DNA from: Kalmusia sp. IMI 367209
Lineage: Eukaryota; Ascomycota; Dothideomycetes; Pleosporales; Didymosphaeriaceae
Length of the DNA stretch: 64,000 nt
NCBI GenBank assembly: GCA_027946365.1
Contig: JAPEUQ010000016.1
Span: forward strand, 496,001 to 560,000
Direction of reading: 5' to 3'
The notes below the pieces were generated by a model, which made no database searches, was not told where the DNA came from, and worked only from the letters and a program-made list of their open reading frames with translations. The position numbers and the translations under genes are program-made. Below, in pieces: positions 1-10,617 of this stretch; positions within the stretch are counted from its first letter, which is position 1; each line of letters starts with the position of its first letter.

Positions 1-1263
1 ATAGCGCCATAGCGGATGTTCGTGTTAAGTGTGCCCAGAAACATCGCATAGCCAACAAAGACCGTTGGTCCAGTCGCAGCCATGATAAGCTGCCTATGAT
101 CGAGATACCACGCCATGCTTGGCAGCAGCAGCACGAAGAAAGCACCCACAATGTACGGTGGCACAGTCAAAAGCTGTTGCTGGATGGTCGTCTTATCTGG
201 GTAGATACCCTTGATGATGGTAGGCAAGAAGAACGAGATACCAAATACGGTGATGTTGTTGAGCATGAAGATAAATGCAGTGGAGAGTGTGACGGGGTTC
301 GATAAACCGCGAAGGAGCTTTGTGCGGTCAATCTTGTCCAGGACCTTGGTCCCTGCGAGACGCTCAGCCTGGATGCGGTCGATGACGAGCGTTTTCTCAT
401 CGTCGCTAAGCCAACGAGCGGTCTCGGGGCGGTCCGTGAGAGTTACGAAGGCGACTAGAGCCACGCCGATGGTGAGGATGCCCTCGATGGCGAAAAGCCT
501 ATCAGGCTGTTAGTAAAGTGTTGTTAGAGGCTTTTTAGATACAGGCTACACACATCTGCCAGCCATGCAAAGACCCGAACGACTTCAACTTGAGAATACC
601 AGAAGCCAATAGCCCACCAAAAGCGCCAGAGAGGGGAGCCGCGGTGATGTATAGGCCGAGCCGGAAAGCTAGCTCGGCGCGGCAGTACCAACGCGAGAGG
701 TAATATGCGATGCCAGGCATAAGGCCAGCCTCGAATATTCCGAGTAGGAAGCGCACTGCGCATGCTTGCGCTCGAGTCTTAACAAAAGCTGTGACAACCG
801 ACATCAGGCCGAAGCCCAGAGTTGCTGCTGGGAGGAACCATCCGGGTCCTATTAGAATCAGCGCGGTTCTCAAAGGACGCAGACTTCATAAATCTACCCA
901 TCCATTTACACAGAATTGTCGCTGGAATCTCGCAGAGGATGTAGGAGATATAAAAGATAGATAAGACTACGTTGTAATCATAGCCCTTGAGATGAAGGTC
1001 TTTCTCGAACCCTGCGAGACGAGCGTTGCCTGCAAGATGTCAAAAATCGATCCATGGAGGGTCTGTGGAGACTTTTGCCTACCGATATTGGCTCGATCGA
1101 TGAAACATAAGAGATACAAGAAGAGGACTGTGGGAACGACATAGAAGTCAATCTTGCGACGAACCCTCCTCACCTTCACCTCGTCGAACTGCGTGACATT
1201 ACTGCCCTCTCGCACCACCAAAACACTCTCAATGACACCGCTTGACTTCCACTCTAAGCTCAT
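1..1263 (-). CDS. MFS permease, allantoate/anion:cation symporter type (5' part)
   Basis: This is a membrane transporter of the major facilitator superfamily, closest in style to the fungal Dal5/Tna1 group that imports small organic anions and vitamins; the substrate is not predictable. Four exons are visible: 1083-1263, 898-1029, 554-848 and 498 to the window edge. The protein starts with a short hydrophilic cytoplasmic tail. The first membrane segment carries the family motif LCFIDRANIG, followed after splicing by NARLAGFEKDL. Further on are CKWMGPGWFLPAATLGFGL, the RFLLGIFEAGLMPGIAYYLS segment (typical helix 4 of this group) and GWQMLFAIEGILTIG (helix 6). The central loop with DRPETARWLSDDEK is also typical. 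The C-terminal half continues to position 1 with hydrophobic segments and is cut by the window edge. The 5' end and splice sites look intact, so this is probably functional. Confidence 0.87.
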
Positions 1264-2512
1264 GGTGGGCAGTGTAATTTAAGATAGTACTAAGAGGTAA
1301 ACACAAAGCACGGGCATGACCATGTTTATAAAGGAGCATAGTCTTTGAATGCCACGTGTGTTACGGATGCCGGTTTAGCTCTGCGGACTCTGTGCGACGG
1401 ACCTGAGAATTGGCTATGCAGCCACTTTACAAAGTGATGTAATGGTGTTCGATCTCGAGTACTCAATGACAGACTATCCTGTTGTGTATGATTGGCCTAG
1501 CAGGCTTCGGCGTCCGTACCTAACTAGCGCCGACATCGCATCTTAGACGGAGTTGGTAGACGCCCACGTGGAAGGATTCTGTTGACCCTATCTTAAGCGA
1601 ATGAATGAATATAGCGACCCACCAGTTCCTAGGTGGACCCGTTCGGTTAGCGATGTAGTACACACCACCAAGCATTAACAATTGCTGACTCGTCTATTTC
1701 CCTTCTATGTAGTGACGGGAGTATGGTTCGGATCGATCTCGTTGGGACCGGACAGAATGAGGCTCGATTCACGAAGTATGTAATTTCCGATCACATCAAA
1801 GATACATGTGTGTGACCGCGAACAAGGCCACTCATCGTCTCTGTTGAGTCTTAGAGGCTTGAGGACTTGACAGAAACTTGCCGCGTTACACTAAATTAGC
1901 TCCGCCTTTGGGATGACCACGTATTCCACGCCAGTATCTTACATTCATGCTGATATAACAGAGACTAGGAGGCTTTACCTATTACCTCTTGGCACAAAGT
2001 GTTATGCGTGCTATGGTGGCCTACCGAGGCTGTATTGTCAGTGGTGTAGCGAGGCCAAGACAACGGGCGGGATAAATGAGGACGGCAACCTGCATGATCG
2101 TTCAAGCATTATCCTCTCAATCCCAAGAATCTTCTTCTCGGTCTAAGGAAACTTGCAATTGTAGATGCCCAGGAGTAGATACATGTCCACAGCTACTCAG
2201 ATGGCCACAGTCCCCTAAGGATGCGCGAACGAAGTCTCTGTGAGTGCAATAAGCATTCATTGCACAGGATGTGTCAAGAAGTTCAGTGGCTCCGAATGAG
2301 AATGGCGCTTCGATGTGTAAGGAGCACGCGAGGCTATATCCTACTGAGGTTGGATATCCGTACAAGTTAAAGTGTACTTCATGACATACATAGCACAAAT
2401 GCGCGACACATGACACAATTATCATAAGTTGCCAATGCTACTAAGCTCACTGCATTGCCTTTCTCATGTACTAATATTTGATTTTACTTAACATCATTTA
2501 GGTCATATGTGA
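1264..2512. other. Intergenic, no gene recognised
   Basis: About 1.25 kb upstream of the MFS gene. Only short frames without family features are present. It lies between the permease promoter and a retrotransposon gag relic and may hold more decayed element sequence that I cannot recognise. Confidence 0.5.
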
Positions 2513-2883
2513 CGGTTGTTGATTGTTTTGCTGATCTCATTGTTTAGTGCTGAGAACGCCTTCAACTGTTTCAAGTGCTCAGCAAGCTTGCGCTCGTAGC
2601 GTTCATACGCCCACGAGTATCGCACAAACTCATCCTGTGTAAGCTCTGCGTCAGTTATAGTAGCAGGATCTCCATTGACCCGTGTATGATAGATTGTCGC
2701 CAGAGGCTCGATCGGCCTGTCAAACGTAGGGAGAAATTCCTATATAACTTCGGGGTCGCAGTACTGCCACAAATCGTTCTGCTGCGCAGTCTCCTTACGC
2801 AGAAAGATCCATGCCGACCAGTCCTGCGGATTTGACAGGACGACTGTCGTACGTACGATAGCAGGATCGGATTCCAACGCCAT
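2513..2883 (-). pseudogene. Retrotransposon gag-like relic with internal stop
   Basis: Read on the minus strand from the ATG at 2881-2883, a frame of about 120 codons resembles the N-terminal gag region of Ty1/Copia elements or gag-derived fungal proteins. It shows DWSAWIFLRKE, then NDLWQYCDPE, a proline-containing spacer, and a helical stretch with RYSWAYERYERKLAEHLKQL ending in an EISKTI motif. The pattern of tryptophan, LW.Y.DP and a helical tail is what I know of that family. The frame is broken by TAG at 2740-2742, exactly where a tryptophan (TGG) would fit after DPEVI. No zinc knuckle, protease, integrase or reverse transcriptase could be found next to it, and no LTRs were seen, so this is a fragment. 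A solo host gene derived from gag is the alternative. Confidence 0.6.
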
Positions 2884-3344
2884 CGCTTTCAGGTGTGTTG
2901 TCTAACAAAAAGAATGCCTCGTAGTTCTGACAGAGCTTTCAAGGATGCGGGTCGGTTCCTGCGCAATCCGGGCTCATAACTGTGAGGGAGAAGAGGATTT
3001 GAAAAAAAAGTCGAATTCTGTCTATCGTGAAAACTACTGTGGGTTGTTTTTGTCTACTCCGGCTCATTGTGCAGCCGATTCCGAAAAGACCCACTTTGTC
3101 TTATTAATCTTACAGATCTGTGAAAGCACTACATCACGTGCCTCACACGCAGCAACCGTCACATCATATGTCCATTCTCAATGAGAAAGACCATATTCAA
3201 CGGAAAGAGGGTGATAGAAGCAACCCCAAGTCCATATCCACCCTATGTCTTCAAAAAAACCAAACCATCTCTTTTAAAAATGACATGACCTCTCATGGTA
3301 ACATTCTACAAACAGGAAGAAAATTGTAGCAAGAGATAGGCTTA
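2884..3344. other. Intergenic, nothing recognised
   Basis: Region of 461 bp between the gag relic and the 3' end of the next gene. No domain, RNA or repeat was recognised. Confidence 0.5.
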
Positions 3345-5222
3345 TCATGAAGATGCCGTCTCCCTCCGGAAGCACGCGCGCAACCCAGCCGCGATCGCAG
3401 CAGATTTTCGGTTCGTCCGCCTTATGGAATAGCGCCCAGACAGCATAAGGCGCTGTGCAATTACAACAAAATCGGCGTTTGTGTAGTCTTGCTCGACAAA
3501 ACCATGTCGAAAATGGCAAGGGCGATTGTCTTGGTGGCGGTGGTACTCATGGTGGAAAGTTTCGTCATCAGTATATATGTACGAAGTCTCGATTAACATG
3601 GGTGGCTCTGCGTCAGAATCGTCTGTTCTAGTGTCAACCTCTGCGTTTATACCATTTGGCCATAGTGCCTTGAACCAGAAGTTCCGGATGCTGTCATCGC
3701 TTGGGGTGCGCTCAAAAAGTATAATTAGAGCGTCTAGATTCAGGTCTACGGCATTCAAGTTGCCGAGCATCTCTCGCCAATGATCTAGAACGAGATTTCG
3801 CACATGATCATCTTGGAGCTGTGTTGCAAGCTCGTAAAGATCTATTGTGGTCGTGATGTCCCAATTAATGCGCTTGCATTGCGCAACCGCTGCAGAATGG
3901 CCACATACTTTGCGAAAAACAAGGCCAATATCCCACTCTGGGAGTCTTGACACTGGCTTGGGAGAGATACACTGAGCGTACCGTCGCATGGCGCTGAGTG
4001 TGGTTCCGTACAACCAGAATTCTTCGACTCTTGAAGACTTACACTCATTAAGGTACTGGCGAGAAGTCTTCAAGTCTTCCGTACGGATTGCCACAGTACC
4101 AAGCCGGCCATCACAGCTCTCATCTGTCAGTACCAACCGTACCCAGTCTGGCTGCTCAAATGCCTTACTTCCCTGAGGATGGTCGAAGTAGTTGTCCAGA
4201 TCACCAGCTTCGGCGGCATCGATCTTTTCTTGTTCTAGTTGGCGAATGCGACGACGGCGCGCCTTTGCCTTTGCTTGTTGAACCGCGGGATCATTCTCAA
4301 CGGTAGAATCGTCGATGGTCTGCCTCAGTTCACCGGCTTCAGTGTTTTCGATTACTTCTGGCTCCAATTGGAGAGCAAGACGAAGGCGTACCTGTGCCCT
4401 AATCTTTTGCAGAGCAGGGTCATTTTCGACGTCTGGTTCATCCACGGCGTCGACCCGAAAGATATCTGTGAAGAGTTTATCGGTAGGCTTGGGGCGCTTG
4501 GCCTCTGGTTCGTCATCGGAGGTGTCGTTAGTCTTACGTTTACCACCCAGTGTTCGACCGGTAGAACCTGACCCTTTAGAAACGTTTGTATCATTAGATA
4601 CGTGCTTCTTGGCAGTTGTAGGTTTCTTCACTGGTTTTGGTTTCGGTGCCTTAGCCGCGTAGACGATATTTTGCGGATGTCTAGGATATGCTGTATACAC
4701 ATCCTGCTTATCCTTTCGGTATCGTTTCATTACTGCTTCAGACACTACGTTCTTTGCATGAGGAGCAGCATCCGTACCATTCGCACCGTAAACCTTGTTG
4801 TACTCATCACATAGCTGTTGGTTCGTAAGTGGACCAGTAGTGATTGAGAGTGTACCGGATGGATCCGAAGGGTCTGTTTCGAAATTTTCCTTCGTGAATA
4901 CGATGAATTGCAGCTGTTCCCAGAGTCTAGGGCTTCTACTTGGCTTAGGGTCAATTCCCCCTTGGTTTGCGACGGACCCTTGCGCATGCGAAAGAGCAGC
5001 GTCGTTGTTTCCATGGTTGCCTTGGCTGGACTCCGCATCAGTGTGACTCCTGGTGACTTTGTTTTCAAATTCATAGTCTTCGTCACCAATCTTATCATTT
5101 TCAGCTTGCCCAACGTCGTGTGTCGGCTTTGCTGGATCGTCATCCACGGACATACGCGGCTTCTTTCGAGACTCGTCATCCACACTAAAGTCGAAATCGG
5201 ATGCCTTGCGCTTGGGAACCAT
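3345..5222 (-). CDS. Hypothetical nuclear protein with BTB-like C-terminal half
   Basis: An uninterrupted 625-codon frame. The N-terminal 250 residues are charged and carry several basic clusters (KRK at 4-6, RKKPR at 19-23, a lysine-rich stretch at 191-206, KRPKP at 242-246) that look like nuclear localisation signals. A tandem imperfect repeat follows: residues about 265-299 and 308-341 share a VENDPA start, an arginine-rich helix and an EAGEL/EAGDL end. The C-terminal part (about 360-520) has the feel of the degenerate fungal BTB/POZ-like family, with LTDESCDGRLG, an EEFWLYG segment and helices such as IDLYELATQLQDDHVRNLVL. It lacks the strong hydrophobic core of a canonical BTB, so this assignment is weak. 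No catalytic motif is visible. Probably lineage-restricted and nuclear; function unknown. Confidence 0.75.
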   Translation of the reverse strand: MVPKRKASDFDFSVDDESRKKPRMSVDDDPAKPTHDVGQAENDKIGDEDYEFENKVTRSHTDAESSQGNHGNNDAALSHAQGSVANQGGIDPKPSRSPRLWEQLQFIVFTKENFETDPSDPSGTLSITTGPLTNQQLCDEYNKVYGANGTDAAPHAKNVVSEAVMKRYRKDKQDVYTAYPRHPQNIVYAAKAPKPKPVKKPTTAKKHVSNDTNVSKGSGSTGRTLGGKRKTNDTSDDEPEAKRPKPTDKLFTDIFRVDAVDEPDVENDPALQKIRAQVRLRLALQLEPEVIENTEAGELRQTIDDSTVENDPAVQQAKAKARRRRIRQLEQEKIDAAEAGDLDNYFDHPQGSKAFEQPDWVRLVLTDESCDGRLGTVAIRTEDLKTSRQYLNECKSSRVEEFWLYGTTLSAMRRYAQCISPKPVSRLPEWDIGLVFRKVCGHSAAVAQCKRINWDITTTIDLYELATQLQDDHVRNLVLDHWREMLGNLNAVDLNLDALIILFERTPSDDSIRNFWFKALWPNGINAEVDTRTDDSDAEPPMLIETSYIYTDDETFHHEYHRHQDNRPCHFRHGFVEQDYTNADFVVIAQRLMLSGRYSIRRTNRKSAAIAAGLRACFRRETASS

Positions 5223-6552
5223 GTTAATAATCTTTAATAGATGTGAACGCGGTTGTAGGATACGGTCGTGGTCGATGATTGTGTTTAAGGTGGACTAATA
5301 AAGGCGACGGGTTCTCGGATTCAAGTGCGGCCGGTCCTTGCGGTCTTCGTCTCGTCAGTAATTTCGTTAGTCGAGGGTATAGATAATATCTGAGTTCAAA
5401 AGTGTTGTTTAGCACAGGGGGCATATATATATATATATAGCGTGATTGGCCTAGCCTCCCCCGCCTGTGAATACACAAGACCGCATGACCAAAGTAATGC
5501 TTGCACGGTTCAACGGGCTATCGTGGCTTATCTTGACGTATCTTTAAACCCGAATTCTCCCAAACTTCTAGCTCAATCTTTATGTTGTTACAATGGTGTT
5601 GGTTTGACAAACTAACCGGTCACAAGGCATCGTATCATAAGCTTAAGTCAGAAGTCCCAAACGGAGACGAAAATCCCAGCTATTGATAGCTCTTGAGATT
5701 ATTTCAGCGATTGGTAGGTAACGGGTCAGGCTGGATATGCCTTTCGGTCTGGATCGGATTAACGACTCTGTCTTCTGAGGTCCATGGGTCAGTAGAGGCT
5801 CCAGAACTTTGAAATATATCTACTAAATGCTTACAAACGACTATTAAGGCCCCAGCAAGCGTTGTAATAAACAAACCTAGAAATGGGCGAAGAAGGCGGA
5901 TTTTACAAATCTCGTTAAACGGTTGAAGAGCTCCAATATCACTGAACGCCAAATTTGTGTTTTGGACACTGAGACCCTTCTGACTGTATCTTAGAAGCGC
6001 ATCGCTTCCATGATGCATCTGAGCACACCGAAAATACCACATGAGGGGAGCATATAAGAGGCTGAAGCTACTCAGACACTACCATTATACAATGATCTGG
6101 TGCGATCATTCTTCTGTTCTTATAGGTATAGAAGTCTCTTTTTTTGGAATGACTGTAGAAAGTTAGTGAATCATCTGCTTGTATGAAACATGTTGCTGCC
6201 GCTCAATTTCGAGACGAGTTGGCATGATGGGTCAAACACCGGTACCGGAGATTGCAGAAAGAAAGATCAAGAAAACCCTTGTATCTAGATAGAGCAACGT
6301 CTAAAAAAACTAAATCGCCGTCAGGAAGCTACAATTAGGAGACGGTGAGAGGAAGATAACACTAACTTCATCGCAATATATTCATCCTTTCACCCTGTTG
6401 AGCTGCTCGAGCTTTTCATGAATCTTCCCACCTCCGCACTAACTTCAGGAAGCCTAACTGGACCTAACTGGCTTAAACAAGACAGTGAACGGCTTCTGGA
6501 TGGTGAGAAATGAAAGCGCACTCACACCGAGCAGCATATAAAATGGCTTACT
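5223..6552. other. Intergenic with a short AT dinucleotide run
   Basis: About 1.3 kb. Contains a TA/AT repeat at 5423-5439 close to the start of the upstream minus-strand gene. Frames such as 5704-6042 (minus) lack recognisable features, so no gene is called. Confidence 0.5.
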
Positions 6553-7740
6553 TCAAGGCTTTAAATTTTTAAACTTCATGCGAATCAACTGCCATAGATG
6601 CGGCTGGTGATCCAGTTTTGAGAGGAACTGATTAACATCGTCGGCGATGGCAGTCAGGCTATTCAGCATATCCTCCGCAGAAAACACCATTTCGGTCAAT
6701 TGCATATGCTGTGTCGTCTCCAATACACCTTGGAATTTCGTTTCGTCTCTCAGCTTATGGAATACCAAGCAGGAAGTCGCTGCTGCGGTTAGATTCTCCC
6801 AAAGTCTGTCGGGCAAACGCGATACATTCTGCTCTGTAGTGTTGAGCAGTTGCTGGAATACAGTTTTGTAAATGTTGAGAACATCATTCGCGCAAACGTA
6901 GAAATGGCGTATTGGCTGAATTTGAGCAAAAATCGCCTCCTGAAGTCGTTCGGCAGCGACCAAGTGAACTCCAGTGATATTCAGTCGATTAGCAGTCTCG
7001 CAATTGGATGTGTCAATCATCGAGACGAGGCGTTCGTACTGCTTCTCAAGCGCACTGCTCTCTTCTATAAGTTTTTCGTACGTCTCATCCTTCTCCATGA
7101 TGACTTTGTCTTTCTCTCGAACGCACTTCTCGAGCGCCATGATCTTCTCTTCTTTGCGCTCAAGCATCTGATCAGAGATAACCTTACCGTTCTCGTTCTC
7201 CTTAACGAGGTTTTTCATAGAGTATTGAAGAGCCTGGTTCCCATTCTCAAGCATCTCAATCTTCTTCTGGTGTTCTTCCACGTCATTTTGTTTTTGCAGG
7301 GCTTCTCGCAACTTGTCTTGGTATTGGTTCGCGCGAAGTTCGGCGGCATCCATGAGTTTGTGGTAAAATTCAACGGAACGATTTGCTTGGTCGAGATCGA
7401 CTTTGAGTGCCTTTTGATCAGCGGGGATGTTTTCTAAAGCTTGTTGAGCTTCCTTGAGCTGTTTTCCCAAGTCTGAGGTCTTCTCCATCAGCTCTTTCTT
7501 TTCTTCTTCGAGATCTGCAATGAGATTCTTTGCATCTCTTAGAGCTGCCACGCCATGGAAATGGTCCTGCACTTCCGAGGGGATGACATCGTTCAAATTA
7601 AGATTTTGCGCCGTTGCTTCCGCCAAGATAGCGGCCATGCGCTTTTTTAGATCTTCGGTAGTAGACATGTTTGTTGAGCGAGATACGTCAAATGTGTAGG
7701 GCGAGGGCGGATTGCTGTCAATGGTTTCAAAGGTAGACAT
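6553..7740 (-). CDS. Coiled-coil protein, function unknown
   Basis: A single-exon frame of 395 codons. Residues about 60-245 are a long heptad-rich coiled coil with many Glu, Lys, Gln and Leu residues, for example LIADLEEEKKELMEK and EKIMALEKCVREKDKVIMEK. Before it lies a short Ser/Pro-rich head; a second ATG at codon 25 could be an alternative start. The last 130 residues are a globular, mostly helical region without a family signature I know. No signal peptide, membrane segment or catalytic motif was seen. It resembles in style, but not obviously in sequence, the coiled-coil gene at 21970-23075. A structural or scaffold role is an inference only. Confidence 0.72.
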   Translation of the reverse strand: MSTFETIDSNPPSPYTFDVSRSTNMSTTEDLKKRMAAILAEATAQNLNLNDVIPSEVQDHFHGVAALRDAKNLIADLEEEKKELMEKTSDLGKQLKEAQQALENIPADQKALKVDLDQANRSVEFYHKLMDAAELRANQYQDKLREALQKQNDVEEHQKKIEMLENGNQALQYSMKNLVKENENGKVISDQMLERKEEKIMALEKCVREKDKVIMEKDETYEKLIEESSALEKQYERLVSMIDTSNCETANRLNITGVHLVAAERLQEAIFAQIQPIRHFYVCANDVLNIYKTVFQQLLNTTEQNVSRLPDRLWENLTAAATSCLVFHKLRDETKFQGVLETTQHMQLTEMVFSAEDMLNSLTAIADDVNQFLSKLDHQPHLWQLIRMKFKNLKP

Positions 7741-7911
7741 GACGCTATAATATATAGTAGAAGATATATATTATCACGTTTTGAGACAAAGAGACATTGT
7801 GTAGCGTCCGGGAACAAAGCCTGCGTTTAAGTCTGTGCGCTCACAATGTCTAGGCGAGCTGTCTTGCTGAGACATTGAAAGAGCGTTTGTACAGAATTCT
7901 GAGGGGTACCG

Positions 7912-9010
7912 TACACATCTTACCGACTATGACCATGTCCCGACCGACCTCGCGGTTACGTACTACTCCCAGCGCAGTTGCGTGCCCGGCACGCTACTCA
8001 TTACCGAAGCAACCTTCATTTCGCCGCGCGCGTCAGGCTATGCCAACTTGCCAGGCTTATGGAACCCTGAGCAGCTGAATGCCTGAAAGAAAGTCACTGA
8101 TGTTGTACATGCAAATGGAAGCTATATTTGTGCGCGAATTTGGGCGCTGGGAAGAGAAGCGAACGCAAACATTTTCAAGCAAGGCATTGGGTACGACCTG
8201 GTCAGCAGCTCTAACATCGCGCTTTCCACTGTCTCTGTCATCCATAAAACTCGTGCAGAAGGTGATCCTACCCCGAGACCGTTGACTGAGGAAGAAATCT
8301 GGCAGTATGTTGCCGATTATGCGACGGCAGCGAAGAATGTGAAAGAATTGCCGGGTTCGATGGCGCAGACATTCATGGGGTAAAGGGTATGATTGCAACC
8401 TAACGCATCTATCTTATACAGTTTGCTAGGGAGAGAAAGGCTTCTTGATCGATCAATTCATTGAGATGTTTCAAATCATCGCAGTGATGTATGGGGCGGT
8501 AGCATCGAAAACCAGCCCAGTTTCGCCATTGAAGTCGCCAAAGCCGTTTCTGCAGCCATAGGTGCAGACCGTAGTGTAATCTGTCTCTCTCCATTCGGCA
8601 CATATAACGATATGCGCATGTCACAATCTACGCTTGTCCCCGGATTCAGCCACCTGATCAAGGAACTGAGCGCGCTCAAACTGTCGTATCTGCACCTCAT
8701 CGAGGGAGGTATTACAGGCGATCTAGATGTCGTAAGTAACGACTCGGGTGGACTTTGCCTTGGAGGCCTGGGGCAAAGACAGACCAGTTCTGCTAGTGGG
8801 AGGGTATACACCGGAGCGTGCGTTCTACACAGTGGACGAAAAGCGCGCGAACTCGAACGTGGGGGTCGGCTCTGGGAGGCACTTTGTGAGTAACCCAGGC
8901 TTGGTTTTACAGTGAAAAAGGGGATAAATTTGGCGAAGTACGATCGCGATACTTTCTATACGCCCAAGATGCCTCAGGATTACATTGTCTACCCTTTCTC
9001 GAACCAGTTC
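7912..9010 (+). pseudogene. Broken Old Yellow Enzyme (NADPH dehydrogenase / ene-reductase) gene
   Basis: The plus strand carries most of an Old Yellow Enzyme family flavoprotein in pieces. Frame pieces in order: DYDHVPTDLAVTYYSQR and VPGTLLITEATFISPRASGY (both hallmark OYE stretches), then LPGLWNPEQLNA followed by TGA where the family has Trp (NAW-KKVTD). Next come VVHANGSYICAQIWALGR and PTPRPLTEEEIWQYVADYA, then a piece matching the IHG...FDQ-type region. Last are an IGADRSVICLSP segment, SHLIKELSALKLSYLHLIE, a FVSNPGL piece and, after a frame change, INLAKYDRDTFYTP near the C terminus. At least one nonsense change and several frame changes mean no full-length product is possible. The start of the gene was not found. 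It lies between intact genes on the minus strand. Confidence 0.82.
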
Positions 9011-9214
9011 ACGATCTTAGCGTTTATGTATATGGAAAGTTATTATATTCTTGCATTGGCTATGCTGAGGACCCGATGCATGGTATTAGAAATTGCGTTG
9101 AAAGACGTTCGTCTTCGTCGCTATAGTAGCCTTATATGAGCTAAACGGCACTTAAGTCCGTTGAGCCCTCACTATGTGACTAGCGTCGTCGACCCAACAG
9201 CACCGATATATAGC

Positions 9215-10617
9215 TCAGTCCCGGATCCAATCGAAAGCCGTATGAGATAGTACATGCGAAGGAACCTCCACGGCACGATAGAAGATCTCCGATCCCACTG
9301 CCGTAGTCGCAAGCACGACAAAGAAGCATACAGCAACAGCAGCGACCTCGTTCGCAATATGCAGCATCTGGAAGAGCTTGATGCCCATCGTGTACACCAG
9401 AATACTCTGGACGAGGAACCAACCTACACAGTCCGTCAGCATAGTCTCATAGGCTCAATGAAGGGGAGACTTACTCAATGACCTTCGACCAAGATAAACG
9501 AGGACAGGGTTCGCCAACGCCCACTGCACGATGTCCGATGTCTCCACACACAAAAAGAAGCCCAGCAAGACAAGGTAATTATCATCTCTCGCCTGCGGCT
9601 GCTTGACATCGAAATTCTCATTCAGACCTCCAGTGTAGTACAGTCCTCCGTGAGCAATCAGCTCGTCGTCGCGGTACTCTGGACGCCATGCTGCCCAGAG
9701 GTACTGCATGACCAGTCCCGCCGCCAGTATGGCCGCATACAGGACGTACGATGGGCACCGGATCGATCGCCAGACCTTGATACCGCGCTGTGCCTTGGCC
9801 TTGAAGTCCATGTTCGCAGCCATGTCGGCAAGTAGAAGCCCTGTGATAGAGTACCAGGCCCAGGACTGCACCCACCAGGCTGTTATGACGAAGCAGAGCG
9901 CACCTTTGACGCGCCAGGAGTGACGAGTATAGGGGGATGATGACCATCGTCATATAAACAGTGAAGCTACCATCTCCGTCAGTGTTGTCTACTGTCTACT
10001 TCTTCAGAACATCCTCACCTCTGCATGTAGATGACATTGATGACCCACATCATCTGCCCCGGGAACGCGTAGCTACCAGCTTGGTCCGAGAACTTTGTCG
10101 TGACCCAGAACAAGTTGAACACCGAGTTGAAGTAGATGAGCGCATCGCTGATCTTGTACGGCACGAAAATGGAGATGTTATTCGTCTTCTCTGCGAATTC
10201 GTCGATGTAGCTATGCCCCATAGCATGCAGGACACCGGTACTGATGGCCAGCGCTATAGCGACAGGAAACCACAAGCGGAGACCACGGCGGAAGACGGAG
10301 CCCGCCATGGAGATCTTGGTGCTGTCTGCCATGAATGGTATGCATATTGTGCGTGCGCTGAGGAGGATGAAAGCCGAGTAGATGAGGCCCTCATTCCAGA
10401 AGAGGATTGAGACAAATTTGAGGGCTTTGTGTAGTGTGGAGGTGTGCTGCGATTCAAGAGCGTTGGGTGAGTGGACAACAGAGCCCGGGGCAAAGACGAG
10501 GAGAAAGGTGTGCAGGAAAGACTGGATGACAAAGAAGCCTCGAAGACCAACGAGAAAGTCATGTTTGGAGTCGTGGGTCGACAATGGAGGCGAAACGAAG
10601 CGCTTGAGAGATTCCAT
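9215..10617 (-). CDS. Membrane acyltransferase (acyltransferase-3 family), one extra base
   Basis: A multi-pass O-acyltransferase of the acyltransferase-3 family, which transfers acyl groups to sugars or other extracellular substrates. Exons: 10019-10617, 9475-9966 and 9215-9423. The ATG at 10615-10617 gives MESLKRFVSPPL and is preferred to an in-frame upstream ATG at 10758. Family features: the N-terminal FLVGLRGFFVIQSFLHTF segment, FRRGLRLWFPVAIALAIS (the R...R.L.P motif), SYAFPGQMMWVINVIY, and a WYSITGLLLADM segment. The spliced exons total 1300 nt, one too many. A run of five G on the plus strand (9932-9936) shifts the frame between MTMVIIP and YTRHSW. Removing one base gives a continuous protein of about 432 residues. 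It is therefore a recent pseudogene, an assembly error, or has a splice form I cannot see. It neighbours a GT2 gene and a second acyltransferase. Confidence 0.8.

Noticed and set aside
5704..6042. 112-codon minus-strand frame
   Set aside because: No domain, signal peptide or splice context; AT-rich gap with chance frames.
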